Position numbers and translations under genes: made by a program. From Azospirillum sp. B21 (GTDB lineage: Bacteria; Pseudomonadota; Alphaproteobacteria; Azospirillales; Azospirillaceae), in NCBI RefSeq assembly GCF_008364825.1, contig NZ_VTTO01000023.1:24886-88885 (forward strand): DNA of 64,000 nucleotides. The letters are read 5' to 3'. This document shows positions 9,488 through 19,277 of this stretch, in pieces; position 1 is the first letter of the stretch, and the number at the start of each line of letters is the position of its first letter. A model generated the notes under the pieces. That model did no database searches and was not told the origin of the DNA. It saw nothing but the letters and a program-made list of their open reading frames with translations.

Positions 9488-10315
9488 ATGACCGCGATGC
9501 CTTCGGGTTCCATCCGTCCTGACGACAGCCTCATGTGCTCCATCGCCGTCACCGGCACCGGCTTTTCCGCCGGTGTCGGGGTGGAGGAGGGCGCTGACGT
9601 CGAATGGCGGGTGCCGGAGGAAACCGCAGTCGCCTTCGAATACAACGGCCGGTCCCATGCCGTGATGATGGCGACCCCCGCCGATCTGGAGGACTTCGCG
9701 CTGGGCTTCAGCCTTGCCGAGGAGATCGTCGGGTCCGCCGCCGATATCGAGAACATCGCCGTGCGGGAAACGCCGCTGGGCTTCGTCGTCAACCTGACCG
9801 TCGACCCGCTGCGTCTCCTGCGCGGAAGCCTTCGCAGCCGCTCCATGGAGGGGCGGAGCGGCTGTGGCCTGTGCGGCGTGGACAGTCTTGTCCACGCCGT
9901 TCGGGAGCCCCGCAAGATCGAAGCCTCGCTGGAGGTGGAGCCGGCCGCCGTGGCCGCCGCCTTCCGTGCCCTGCCGGATCACCAGCCGATGAACCGGGCT
10001 AACCGCTCGGTCCATGCCGCCGCGTGGTGCGCGCCGGACGGTGCCATCCGCATGGCCCGCGAGGATGTAGGCCGCCACAACGCGCTGGACAAGTTGATCG
10101 GCGCCGTCGTCCGCTCGGGCGCCGACCCAGGCACCGGCTTCGTGGTGATGACCAGCCGCTGCAGCTTTGAACTGGTGCAGAAGACCGCCGCCGTGGGCAT
10201 CCCGCTACTGGCGACCATCTCGGCCCCGACGGCGCTGGCGTTGGAACTGGCGCGCAACGCCAACCTGACGCTGGGCGCGCTGTCGCGCCGCGACACCGTC
10301 ATCCTGTTCCGTTGA
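9488..10315 (+). CDS. fdhD: Formate dehydrogenase sulfurtransferase FdhD/FdsC
   Basis: 275 residues. The ATG at 9488 is chosen because GAGGAG lies 8 bases upstream. FdhD family: Cys126 and Cys129 in SGCGLCGVDSL are the loop cysteines that carry sulfur from IscS-type donors to the bis-MGD cofactor. AREDVGRHNALDKLIG is the conserved family motif. In fdsGBACD operons this gene is called fdsC. Its place between fdsA and fdsD supports a dedicated maturation role. Confidence 0.93.
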   Translation: MTAMPSGSIRPDDSLMCSIAVTGTGFSAGVGVEEGADVEWRVPEETAVAFEYNGRSHAVMMATPADLEDFALGFSLAEEIVGSAADIENIAVRETPLGFVVNLTVDPLRLLRGSLRSRSMEGRSGCGLCGVDSLVHAVREPRKIEASLEVEPAAVAAAFRALPDHQPMNRANRSVHAAAWCAPDGAIRMAREDVGRHNALDKLIGAVVRSGADPGTGFVVMTSRCSFELVQKTAAVGIPLLATISAPTALALELARNANLTLGALSRRDTVILFR

Positions 10316-10338
10316 AATCAACCAATCCGGAGACACCG

Positions 10339-10566
10339 ATGAGCCACACGAACCATGCCAAGGATCTGGTCCGGATGGCGAACCAGATCGCCGTCCATTT
10401 CGCCACCTACCCGCATGAGGAGGCGGTGACGGAGACTGCGACCCACATCCGCAAATTCTGGGATCCGCGCATGCGCGCCGGCCTGTTCGCCCATGTCCAA
10501 GCCGGCGGCGAAGCCGACCTGCACGAGGTTGCGCGCGGCGCGGTCGGCGTGCTGCAGGCGCGGTGA
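10339..10566 (+). CDS. fdsD: Formate dehydrogenase delta subunit
   Basis: 75 residues, the usual size for FdsD. DLVRMANQIAVHFATYPHEEA near the N-terminus and HIRKFWDPRMR in the middle are characteristic. It is small, with no cofactor motif, and is needed for assembly or stability of soluble FdsABG complexes. It is the last gene of the operon, 23 bases after fdhD, and is followed by a palindromic repeat that may end the transcript. Confidence 0.9.
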   Translation: MSHTNHAKDLVRMANQIAVHFATYPHEEAVTETATHIRKFWDPRMRAGLFAHVQAGGEADLHEVARGAVGVLQAR

Positions 10567-10578
10567 GGTAACAGACAA

Positions 10579-10755
10579 TCCCCTCTCCCCCCCGGGGAGA
10601 GGGTTAGGGTGAGGGGGATGCATCGTGTGGCTATCCCAAAGGTCCCGCGGCGCGACCCCCCTCACCCCGACCCTCTCCCCGCTTTCGGCGGACCTATGGT
10701 CCGCCTGTCGCGTCAGCGCAAACGAAGTTTGCGCGAGAGCGGGGGAGAGGGGGAT
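10579..10755. repeat. Intergenic palindromic repeat, two units
   Basis: Unit 1 (10579-10618) is a C-rich/G-rich hairpin CCCTCTCCCC...GGGGAGAGGG. Unit 2 (10655-10755) has outer arms CCCTCTCCCCGCT/AGCGGGGGAGAGGG enclosing two inner dyads, GCGGACC/GGTCCGC and GCGCAAAC/GTTTGCGC. Unit 2 recurs almost exactly at 39270-39370. It lies between convergent genes and is non-coding. It is probably a dispersed REP-like or MITE-like element that can also serve as a bidirectional terminator. Confidence 0.75.
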
Positions 10756-10765
10756 TCGCCCTTCC

Positions 10766-12271
10766 TTACATTCCCGTCGGTGCCGGCAGCGGCTTGGCCA
10801 GCGCCGGCGCCGAAGCGGAGGACAGCGGCGTCGGCGCATGGGCGGCCGGGACCGGCAGCGGCGCCGGCTTGGACAGCGGGCGCGGCGTCGACACCGGGGT
10901 GGCGGCAGCGCTACCCCCCGGATTGGCCGACATCGCGGGAGCGGCAGAACCCGACTGGCCGACGGGGGTGGAGAGGGTGGGCGGATCCTCGTAGATGTCG
11001 GGATGGACGCGCACCACGCCGGCGGTGTCGACCGAGGCGTTCCAGTAGACGAAGCGCACGGGGATGGCGTTCGGCAGCCGGATCGTCTTGGTCTCTCCGG
11101 TGTCGAGCTGCTGGCCGATGCTGGCCGGCGTGATCTTCGCCGCACCAAGCAGCGTTTCCGCCATCATCCGGGCATCCTCCAGCCGCACGCAGCCGGAGCT
11201 GGCGGCGCGCAGGTCGCGGCTGAACAGCCGCGGATCGTTGGTGCCGTGCAGGAAGATGCCGTCGCCGTTGGTCAGGTTGAAGCGGAAGCGGCCAAGCGCG
11301 TTGTCGTCGCCCGGCTTCTGGACGATGCGGACACGGCCGGGATCGACCCCCCACCAGTTGATCGACTGCGTGTTGACGACCTCCGTCCCGTCCAGATAGA
11401 CGGCGGCGTTCTTGATGCCGGTGGTGCCCTTCTTGCGCAGGGCCGGCAGCTTGTCCTCGCTCAGCACCGTCGGCGGAACGGTCCAGGTCGGGTTGATGGT
11501 GACGCTGGTGATCTTGTCCTGCAGCAGCGGCGTCTTGCGCGACGGGCGGCCGACCACCGCGCGCATGGTGAAGCTCGGGCGGCCGTGCTCGATCAGGGTT
11601 ACCGACTGGCCGGGCAGGTTGACCAGAACGGTGGTCTCGGGGATGGAGGCCTGCTGCGCCCGCATCGCCGCCGCGGCGCGGCGCAGAAGCGCGACGGTCT
11701 GGGCGGGGGTGCGGTCCATCGCCTGCCGCGTCACCTCGCCCACCTTGCCGTCGGGCTGCAGCCCTTCCGCCAGCTGGAAGGCGCGCACGGCGGTCTCGAC
11801 ATCGTCGTTGAAGCTGTCGGTCCACTTGTCGGCGGGCAGGAAGCCCAGCTCGATCAGGCGGCGCGACACCCGGCCGACGCGGTCGGCCAGCGGCGAGCGC
11901 ACGGTGATGACCACCGGCGGTGCCGGTTCCACCGGTTCCAGGCCGGGCAGGGTGGGGGCCTGGGCCTGCTGGACCTCCGCCGGCGGCAACTCCACCGCCG
12001 GGGCGACGCTCTCGATCATGCCGCCGTCGCCCTTCTTGACGACGGCGCCATAGCCGATGCGGGTGGCCTGCACCTTGGGCGCGTTCTGGATTTCCAGCGC
12101 GCGCCGTTCCAGCGCCGCGGCCCAGCCGGCGACCAGCGGAGGCTTGGCGGCCTGCGCCGCCTCCTTCTGCGGTGCGGCCAGCGCAGGACCGCTCAGGATG
12201 ACGCCGACCAGCCCGCCGACCATGCAGAGGGCGGCGGAGCGGCGGGAGATCAGGCGGCGGTGATCATGCAT
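10766..12271 (-). CDS. Periplasmic L,D-transpeptidase (YkuD) with peptidoglycan-binding domain
   Basis: 501 residues, starting at the ATG that gives an N-terminal signal (arginines, then AALCMVGGLVGVILSGPALA). A PG_binding_1 domain follows at about residues 140-210 (VSRRLIELGFLPADKW to AMDR). The YkuD domain spans about 240-400 with HGTNDPRLFSRD and the catalytic SSGCVRL motif (Cys near residue 358). The last ~100 residues are a Pro/Ala-rich tail. The layout matches YcbB/LdtD-type enzymes that make 3-3 cross-links in peptidoglycan. Upstream in-frame ATGs exist but place the signal sequence too far inside. Confidence 0.88.
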   Translation of the reverse strand: MHDHRRLISRRSAALCMVGGLVGVILSGPALAAPQKEAAQAAKPPLVAGWAAALERRALEIQNAPKVQATRIGYGAVVKKGDGGMIESVAPAVELPPAEVQQAQAPTLPGLEPVEPAPPVVITVRSPLADRVGRVSRRLIELGFLPADKWTDSFNDDVETAVRAFQLAEGLQPDGKVGEVTRQAMDRTPAQTVALLRRAAAAMRAQQASIPETTVLVNLPGQSVTLIEHGRPSFTMRAVVGRPSRKTPLLQDKITSVTINPTWTVPPTVLSEDKLPALRKKGTTGIKNAAVYLDGTEVVNTQSINWWGVDPGRVRIVQKPGDDNALGRFRFNLTNGDGIFLHGTNDPRLFSRDLRAASSGCVRLEDARMMAETLLGAAKITPASIGQQLDTGETKTIRLPNAIPVRFVYWNASVDTAGVVRVHPDIYEDPPTLSTPVGQSGSAAPAMSANPGGSAAATPVSTPRPLSKPAPLPVPAAHAPTPLSSASAPALAKPLPAPTGM

Positions 12272-12626
12272 GGCGATGGGACCGGAACGTGAACGGATAG
12301 GATCGAGCGCTGTATCCTTCAGCGAGCCACCCGGGATCCGCAAGCGACATTTGGTGTCGTCAGCTCTGCTGTTCACACTGTTGCTCCCGTGCATCGCCGC
12401 GTCACTCGCAGGCGCCCATCATCGTTACACGCGTTCATCAGACAGGTGGACGCCGCCGCATCGGTTTTATTCCGAACCGCCGCCGGTGGTACCGCCTGAA
12501 ATGCTCGGGCGTGGCCGTATGTGTCATTTGACGTAGATACGGTCTTTCGCATGCGCGGTAGCCTTTCTTCCGACGATGTGGCGAAGCCCCGGAGCAACCG
12601 GGGTGCCAAAGGAAGGGGGCAACTTC
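12272..12626. other. Divergent intergenic region between L,D-transpeptidase and urtA genes
   Basis: About 355 bases that must hold both promoters. I see a small CCCCG...CGGGG hairpin just before the urtA ribosome site, but no convincing sigma-70 or sigma-54 (GG-N10-GC) promoter and no clear NtrC site. Confidence 0.4.
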
Positions 12627-13934
12627 ATGCGGACCAAGCAACTGACGTCGAGCTTCGGGATCAGCGCGCTGGCCGGTCTGGCCATGGGCGCGATGGCTGC
12701 GATGTCCGCGCCGGCGATGGCGCAGGACACGATCAAGGTGGGCATCCTGCATTCCCTGTCCGGCACGATGGCGATCAGCGAGACGACGCTCAAGGACGTC
12801 ATGCTGATGCTGATCGACGAACAGAACAAGAAGGGCGGCCTGCTGGGCAAGAAGCTGGAGCCGGTGGTGGTCGATCCCGCCTCCAACTGGCCGCTGTTCG
12901 CCGAAAAGGCGCGCGAGCTGATCAGCAAGGACAAGGTGTCGGCCGTGTTCGGCTGCTGGACCTCGGTCAGCCGCAAGTCGGTGCTGCCGGTGTTCGAGGA
13001 GCTGAACAACATCCTCTTCTACCCGGTCCAGTATGAGGGCGAGGAGTCCTCCCGCAACGTCTTCTACACCGGCGCCGCCCCCAACCAGCAGGCGGTCCCG
13101 GCCGTCGATTACCTGATGGAGAAGGAGAAGGTCCAACGCTGGGTGCTGGCCGGCACCGACTACGTCTATCCGCGCACGACCAACAAGATCCTCGAAGCCT
13201 ACCTGAAGAGCAAGGGCGTCAAGCCCGAGGACATCATGATCAACTACACGCCGTTCGGTCATTCCGATTGGCAGTCGATCGTGGCGGACATCAAGAAGTT
13301 CGGGTCGGCCGGCAAGAAGACCGCCGTCGTCTCCACCATCAACGGCGACGCCAACGTTCCCTTCTACAAGGAACTGGGCAACCAGGGCGTGAAGGCGCAG
13401 GACATCCCGGTCGTCGCCTTCTCGGTCGGCGAGGAAGAGCTGGCCGGCATCGACACCAAGCCGCTGCTGGGCCATCTGGCCGCCTGGAACTACTTCCAGT
13501 CGGTCGAGACGCCGTCGAACAGCGACTTCATCAAGGCCTGGAAGGCCTACACCAAGAACGACAAGCGCGTTACCAACGACCCGATGGAAGCCCACTACAT
13601 CGGCTTCAACATGTGGGTGAAGGCGGTCGAGGCGGCCGGCACCACCGAGCCGGACAAGGTCATCGACGCCATGGTCGGCGTGTCGGTCCCCAACCTGACC
13701 GGCGGTTACTCGGCGATGCTGCCGAACCACCACATCACCAAGCCGGTCCTGATCGGCGAAGTGCAGGAGAACGGCCAGTTCGACGTCGTTTCCAAGACCC
13801 CGGGCCTGGTCCCCGGCGACGAGTGGTCGGACTATCTGCCGGACAGCAAGGACCTGATCGCCGACTGGCGCAAGCCGATGTCCTGCGGCAACTTCAACGT
13901 GAAGACCGGCAAGTGCGGCGGCAAGGGGTCGTGA
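12627..13934 (+). CDS. urtA: Urea ABC transporter, substrate-binding protein
   Basis: 435 residues. The ATG at 12627 follows GGAAGGGGG. A signal peptide ends after about residue 32 (SAPAMA then QDTIKVG). The mature protein is a class-I periplasmic binding fold of the Leu/Ile/Val-amide type; VGILHSLSGTMAISE, VFGCWTSVSRKSVLPV and NILFYPVQYEGEE are hallmarks of UrtA/FmdD. It delivers urea to UrtBC. First gene of urtABCDE. Confidence 0.94.
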   Translation: MRTKQLTSSFGISALAGLAMGAMAAMSAPAMAQDTIKVGILHSLSGTMAISETTLKDVMLMLIDEQNKKGGLLGKKLEPVVVDPASNWPLFAEKARELISKDKVSAVFGCWTSVSRKSVLPVFEELNNILFYPVQYEGEESSRNVFYTGAAPNQQAVPAVDYLMEKEKVQRWVLAGTDYVYPRTTNKILEAYLKSKGVKPEDIMINYTPFGHSDWQSIVADIKKFGSAGKKTAVVSTINGDANVPFYKELGNQGVKAQDIPVVAFSVGEEELAGIDTKPLLGHLAAWNYFQSVETPSNSDFIKAWKAYTKNDKRVTNDPMEAHYIGFNMWVKAVEAAGTTEPDKVIDAMVGVSVPNLTGGYSAMLPNHHITKPVLIGEVQENGQFDVVSKTPGLVPGDEWSDYLPDSKDLIADWRKPMSCGNFNVKTGKCGGKGS

Positions 13935-13969
13935 GGGCTGGTGTCCGTCCTCTGATTTGAGTGGTCGCG

Positions 13970-14087
13970 ACGCTTGCCCCACCCCGACCCTCCCCCGCTC
14001 TCGGCCGATCGAAGGTCGGTCCGACGCAAGGGAGGGAGAGATCCCCTCCCCCGCCCAGCGGGGGAGGGTTAGGGTGGGGGCAAGCGT
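13970..14087. repeat. Intergenic long-palindrome repeat (ACGCTTGCCCC type)
   Basis: Outer arms ACGCTTGCCCCACCC and GGGTGGGGGCAAGCGT face each other across ~118 bases, with internal CCTCCCCCGC/GCGGGGGAGG stems. A related copy lies at 36353-36464. It separates urtA from urtB without coding content and may let UrtA be made in excess of the membrane subunits by stabilising the upstream transcript; that effect is an inference. Confidence 0.7.
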
Positions 14088-14125
14088 TTCGCGTTGTTAG
14101 ACACCCCCGCACCGAAGGACCCGCG

Positions 14126-15763
14126 ATGCGACGCGCTCTCCGCTGGCTGATGGCGCTCTGTGTGGTGGTCGCCACATCAACCGCCGCCTATGCCGCCGAC
14201 CCCCGAGCAATTGATTTGCGCCCGCTCGTCCAGGCCCTGGGCAGCGGCGGCTATTCCGGAACCGAAAAGGCCCTGGCGCAACTGTCGGAGGCCGGTGACC
14301 CCGCCGCCGTGCCGGTGATCGAGGCGCTCCAGGCCGGCGACCTCCATGTGCGCAAGGCCGACGGCGCCGTCGTCATCGCCCGCAAGGCCGGCGACGCCTT
14401 CACCCTGACCGACCCGCTGACCCGCGCCGCGCTCGGCGATGCGCCGGCCGCCGCGGTCGAGAAGATCCGCATCAACAATGCGCTCCGCCGCGCCATCAGC
14501 GCCTCGCTCGGTGCGCTCACCCTGATGAGCCCAGATGCCGGTGTCCGCCGCTCCGCCGCCGATGCGGTGTTCAAGAGCCGCGACGCCTCTGCGCTGGAGA
14601 CGCTGAGCGCCGCCATCGCCAAGGAGCAGGACAAGGGCATCCGCGCCGCCATGGAGCAGGCGCGTGCCGCCATCCTGCTGACCGGCGAGGCCGCGTCGAA
14701 GATGACCGACGCCGAAATCCAGGCGGCGACCGACACGCTGACCGCCCGTGGCGACCGCGACGCGCTGGTCCTGCTGAACATGGTCGCCGGCTCCGGCGCG
14801 TCGGACATCACCAAGCGGTCGGCCGCCGCCGCCGTCTCCACCCTGGAACAGAAGCTGGCCTTCTGGGCTGCGCTGCAGAATCTCTGGTATGGGCTGTCGC
14901 TGGGCTCGGTGCTGCTGCTGGCCGCCATCGGGCTGGCCGTCACCTTCGGCGTGATGGGCGTCATCAACATGGCCCATGGCGAGATGGTGATGATCGGCGC
15001 CTACACCACTTTCATGGTGCAGGAGGCCTTCCGCGCCTACGCTCCCGGCCTGTTCGACCTGTCGATCCTGGTGGCGCTGCCTGCCGCCTTCCTCGTCTCC
15101 GGCGGCGTCGGCATCATCATCGAGCGCAGCGTGATCCGCTGGCTCTATGGCCGTCCGCTGGAAACGCTGCTCGCCACCTGGGGCCTGTCGCTGGCGCTCC
15201 AGCAGGCCGTCCGCTCCATCTTCGGCCCGACCAACCGCGAGGTCGGCGCGCCCAGCTGGATGTCCGGCGCCTTCGAACTGGGCGGCTTGACCATCACCTA
15301 CGGCCGGCTGTGGATCGTCATCTTCGCCTTCACCGTCTTCGCGGCCCTGCTGGTGGCTCTGAAGCGCACCTGGTTCGGCCTGTCGATCCGCGCCGTGACG
15401 CAGAACCGGCCGATGGCCAACGCCATGGGCATCCGCACCGCGCGGGTCGATGCGCTGACCTTCGGGCTCGGCTCCGGCATCGCCGGGCTGGCCGGGGTGG
15501 CGCTGAGCCAGATCGACAATGTCAGCCCGAACCTGGGGCAGGGCTACATCATCGACAGCTTCATGGTCGTGGTGTTCGGCGGGGTGGGCAACCTGTGGGG
15601 CACGCTGGTCGGCGCGCTGACGCTGGGCTCCATCAACAAGTTTCTGGAGCCCTATGCCGGTGCGGTGCTGGGCAAGATCCTGGTGCTGATCTTCATCATC
15701 CTGTTCATCCAACGGCGTCCGCGCGGCCTGTTCGCGCTGAAGGGCCGCTCGGTGGAGGCCTGA
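14126..15763 (+). CDS. urtB: Urea ABC transporter, permease UrtB
   Basis: 545 residues. A signal sequence (to about residue 29, AAYA) is followed by a long periplasmic helical-repeat domain (about 30-235, with HEAT-like pairs), then a LivH-type permease domain with about eight membrane segments starting near residue 255 (LWYGLSLGSVLLLAAIGLAVTF). The N-terminal extension is typical of UrtB and absent from LivH. It is followed 3 bases later by urtC. Confidence 0.93.
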   Translation: MRRALRWLMALCVVVATSTAAYAADPRAIDLRPLVQALGSGGYSGTEKALAQLSEAGDPAAVPVIEALQAGDLHVRKADGAVVIARKAGDAFTLTDPLTRAALGDAPAAAVEKIRINNALRRAISASLGALTLMSPDAGVRRSAADAVFKSRDASALETLSAAIAKEQDKGIRAAMEQARAAILLTGEAASKMTDAEIQAATDTLTARGDRDALVLLNMVAGSGASDITKRSAAAAVSTLEQKLAFWAALQNLWYGLSLGSVLLLAAIGLAVTFGVMGVINMAHGEMVMIGAYTTFMVQEAFRAYAPGLFDLSILVALPAAFLVSGGVGIIIERSVIRWLYGRPLETLLATWGLSLALQQAVRSIFGPTNREVGAPSWMSGAFELGGLTITYGRLWIVIFAFTVFAALLVALKRTWFGLSIRAVTQNRPMANAMGIRTARVDALTFGLGSGIAGLAGVALSQIDNVSPNLGQGYIIDSFMVVVFGGVGNLWGTLVGALTLGSINKFLEPYAGAVLGKILVLIFIILFIQRRPRGLFALKGRSVEA

Positions 15764-15766
15764 CCG

Positions 15767-16930
15767 ATGTTGCTGCGCTTTTTCCTGATGGGGCTGGACC
15801 GAAAGGCCGGAATCGTCCTGACGATCCTCGCCATCCTGGCGGTGGCCGTCCCGGTGATGACGCTGTGGGTGCCGGCGGACTCGCCCTTCCACCTGTCGGT
15901 CTTCACCGTCTCGCTGCTGGGCAAATACCTGTGCTTCGCGTTGCTGGCGCTGGCGCTGGATCTGGTGTGGGGTTATTGCGGCATCCTGTCGCTCGGCCAT
16001 GCAGCCTTCTTCGCGCTCGGCGGCTATGCCATGGGCATGTACCTGATGCGGCAGATCGGCCCGCGCGGCGTCTACGGCAACCCGGAACTGCCCGACTTCA
16101 TGGTCTTCCTGAACTGGACGGAACTGCCCTGGTACTGGTGGGGCTTCGACCAGTTCTGGTTCGCGGCGCTGATGGTGCTGGTGGTGCCGGGCGCGCTGGC
16201 CTTCGCCTTCGGTTGGTTCGCCTTCCGCAGCCGCGTCACCGGCGTCTACCTGTCGATCATCACCCAGGCGCTGACCTTTGCCCTGCTGCTGGCCTTCTTC
16301 CGCAACGACATGGGCTTCGGCGGCAACAACGGCCTGACCGACTTCAAGGACATCCTCGGCTACGACATCCAGGCCGATACCACCCGCGTCGCGCTGTTCG
16401 TGGCGACGGTCGCTGCACTGGCGCTCTCCTACATGATCGCGTCCGGCGTCATTGCGTCCAAGCTGGGCAAGGTGCTGGTGGCCCTGCGCGACGCCGAAAG
16501 CCGCGTCCGCTTCATGGGCTACGACACCGAAAGCTACAAGCTGTTCGCCTGGAGCCTGTCTGCCTGCATGGCCGGCGTGGCTGGCGCCCTCTACGTCCCG
16601 CAGGTCGGCATCATCAACCCATCGGAATTCGCCCCGGCCAGCTCGATCGAGGCGGTGATCTGGGTCGCGGTCGGCGGGCGCGGTACGCTGGCCGGTGGCA
16701 TCCTCGGCGCGGTGCTGGTCAACATGGGCAAGAGCTATTTCACCGGCGCCCTGCCGGAACTGTGGCTGTTCGCGCTCGGCGGCCTGTTCGTGGCGGTCAC
16801 CCTGTTCCTGCCCAAGGGCCTGCTGGGGCTGTGGGGCCAGCTGACCGCGAAGCTTCCCCGCCGCAACAAGGCCTCGCCCCTTCCCAACGCCCAACCTGCA
16901 AACCAGACCGCTGGCCAGAAGGGAGCCTGA
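15767..16930 (+). CDS. urtC: Urea ABC transporter, permease UrtC
   Basis: 387 residues of the LivM family, with about ten hydrophobic segments and the EAA-like cytoplasmic loop VLVALRDAESRVRFMGYDTESYKL. DLVWGYCGILSLGHAAFFALGGY is the conserved motif of this family. It pairs with UrtB to form the inner-membrane channel. Spacings of 3 bases on both sides show one operon. Confidence 0.93.
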   Translation: MLLRFFLMGLDRKAGIVLTILAILAVAVPVMTLWVPADSPFHLSVFTVSLLGKYLCFALLALALDLVWGYCGILSLGHAAFFALGGYAMGMYLMRQIGPRGVYGNPELPDFMVFLNWTELPWYWWGFDQFWFAALMVLVVPGALAFAFGWFAFRSRVTGVYLSIITQALTFALLLAFFRNDMGFGGNNGLTDFKDILGYDIQADTTRVALFVATVAALALSYMIASGVIASKLGKVLVALRDAESRVRFMGYDTESYKLFAWSLSACMAGVAGALYVPQVGIINPSEFAPASSIEAVIWVAVGGRGTLAGGILGAVLVNMGKSYFTGALPELWLFALGGLFVAVTLFLPKGLLGLWGQLTAKLPRRNKASPLPNAQPANQTAGQKGA

Positions 16931-16933
16931 CCC

Positions 16934-17680
<747 letters not shown>

Positions 17681-17691
17681 CGGGAGCCACC

Positions 17692-18390
17692 ATGATGCTG
17701 GATATTCGTTCCCTCGATCTGCATTACGGCGCCGCACAGGCCCTGCGCGGCGTTTCCATGAAGGCCGAAATCGGCAAGGTCACCTGTCTGGTCGGCCGCA
17801 ACGGTGTCGGCAAATCCAGCCTGCTGCGCGCCATCGTCGGGCTGAAGCCGGTGTCCGGCGGTTCCATCGGCTGGGACGGCGCCGACGTGACGAAGATGGC
17901 GCCGGCCGACCGGGCGCGCCGCGGCATCGCCTATGTGCCGCAAGGGCGCGAGATCTTCCCGCTGTTGACGGTGCGGGAAAACCTGCTGACCGGCTACGCT
18001 CCGCTGCCGCGGTCGCAACGCTCCATCCCCGACGAGGTGTTCGAGCTGTTCCCGGTGTTGAAATCCATGCTGGAGCGCCGCGGCGGCGACCTGTCCGGCG
18101 GTCAGCAGCAGCAGCTCGCCATCGGCCGCGCCCTGGTGACGCGCCCGCGCCTGCTGGTTCTGGACGAGCCGACCGAGGGTATCCAGCCATCCATCATCAA
18201 GGACATCGGCCGCGCCATCTCCTACCTGCGCGACAAGGGCACCATGGCGATCCTGCTGGTGGAGCAGTATTTCGACTTCGCCCGCGACCTTGCCGACGAC
18301 TGGGTGGTGATGGAGCGCGGCGAGGTGATGCTGTCCGGTCCGCGCAACGGCCTGGACGAGCAGGAGGTGCGCAAGTACCTGACGGTATAA
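17692..18390 (+). CDS. urtE: Urea ABC transporter, ATPase UrtE
   Basis: 232 residues of the LivF family. Walker A GRNGVGKSSLLRAI, signature LSGGQQQQLAIGRAL, Walker B LLVLDEPTEGIQPS and the H-loop region replaced by LLVEQYFDFA, as is common in LivF/UrtE. Two adjacent ATGs (17692, 17695) could serve as start. Last gene of the urt operon; urease genes are not in this window. Confidence 0.93.
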   Translation: MMLDIRSLDLHYGAAQALRGVSMKAEIGKVTCLVGRNGVGKSSLLRAIVGLKPVSGGSIGWDGADVTKMAPADRARRGIAYVPQGREIFPLLTVRENLLTGYAPLPRSQRSIPDEVFELFPVLKSMLERRGGDLSGGQQQQLAIGRALVTRPRLLVLDEPTEGIQPSIIKDIGRAISYLRDKGTMAILLVEQYFDFARDLADDWVVMERGEVMLSGPRNGLDEQEVRKYLTV

Positions 18391-18502
18391 TGCCGATGGC
18401 CGCGATCTTCGGCCGGTGAACTGCGGAATATTCGGCCTTCCATTGCGTCCTTGGTCCATCGGGCCTGCCGTCCGGCGGGCTTGTTTCGGGAGGAACTGCG
18501 CA

Positions 18503-18898
18503 ATGAAGTTCGCAATCCGTGCTAGCGTCGCCGCCGTCGGCCTGGGGGCCGTCCTGTTCGCCGCCCCGGCCTTCGCTCAGGAAAAAGAACCGGCCATGAT
18601 GGGGAAGACCGCGATGGGTCCCGTCCTGACCGATGCGAAGGGCATGACGCTCTACGTCTTCGACAAGGATACGGCGGGCAAGTCGGCCTGCAATGGGCCT
18701 TGCGCGACGAACTGGCCGCCGCTGATGGCTCCCGCCTCCGCCAAGCCGATGGGCAAATACACCGTCGTCACCCGCGACGACGGATCCCGGCAATGGGCCT
18801 ACGACGGCAAGCCGCTCTACACCTGGGCCAAGGACGCCAAGCCCGGCGACACCACCGGTGACGGGGTGAACAACGTCTGGCACGTGGCGAAGCCGTAA
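18503..18898 (+). CDS. Secreted repeat protein, COG4315 family
   Basis: 131 residues with a signal peptide ending near residue 25 (APAFA then QEKEP). Two copies of the family motif follow: a first unit with LTDAKGMTLYVFDKD and CNGPCATNWPPL, and a second with WAYDGKPLYTWAKDAKPGDTTGDG. The ATG follows GGGAGGAACTGCGCA. The family is found in periplasmic or lipid-anchored small proteins; no activity is established. Confidence 0.82.
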   Translation: MKFAIRASVAAVGLGAVLFAAPAFAQEKEPAMMGKTAMGPVLTDAKGMTLYVFDKDTAGKSACNGPCATNWPPLMAPASAKPMGKYTVVTRDDGSRQWAYDGKPLYTWAKDAKPGDTTGDGVNNVWHVAKP

Positions 18899-19085
18899 CG
18901 TCCGTTCCATCGCGGCGTCACGGCGACGGTCGCTCAGCGCCGGGACGCCGTGTTCGTCGGGAGCATACTTATCCGGTCGAGGTAATGCGCAAACGTCGAC
19001 TTGGCGGGCAGTGCTCTTTAAAGGTCGTTAAGGATCGAAACCGCATGATGGCGTCACCGTCATCTTGCTCATGGAGCAGCAGGCC

Positions 19086-19238
19086 ATGTCGATCTACAAC
19101 GCCACCTCTTTCGAAGCCGCCCCGTCCGCCGAGCCAAAAATCCGCAAGATGCGCGGTTTGCCGCGTCTGGCCGTGTGGACGGTGATGATCGGCGCCCCGT
19201 GGGTGGTGATCGTGCAGGCGGTGCGCCTGATCTTCTGA
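19086..19238 (+). CDS. Putative 50-residue single-span membrane protein
   Basis: A short reading frame (ATG to TGA, 50 codons) with a GGAGCAGCAGG element just upstream. The first half is polar and acidic/basic; residues about 28-47 form one hydrophobic stretch (LAVWTVMIGAPWVVIVQAVR) ending in LIF. Codon use is GC-rich like the host. Small single-span proteins of this type are common but rarely annotated. No function is suggested. Confidence 0.45.
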   Translation: MSIYNATSFEAAPSAEPKIRKMRGLPRLAVWTVMIGAPWVVIVQAVRLIF

Positions 19239-19277
19239 GAGTTCATCTCAGACCGGCGCACCCCCTACCTTACGTGC

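Noticed and set aside
10625..12292. Plus-strand open frame of 555 codons
   Set aside because: Antisense to the L,D-transpeptidase gene, which has a signal peptide and catalytic motif; this frame also starts inside a palindromic repeat.
12272..12626. Possible nitrogen-regulated sigma-54 promoter for urtA
   Set aside because: No GG-N10-GC pair of the TGGCAC-N5-TTGC type could be found at a plausible distance from the start.
12438..13982. Minus-strand open frame of 514 codons
   Set aside because: Antisense to urtA; no domain, and it runs through the urtA upstream region.
18985..19185. Plus-strand open frame of 66 codons
   Set aside because: Overlaps the better-supported 50-residue membrane protein in another frame, lacks a ribosome site and has no sensible composition.
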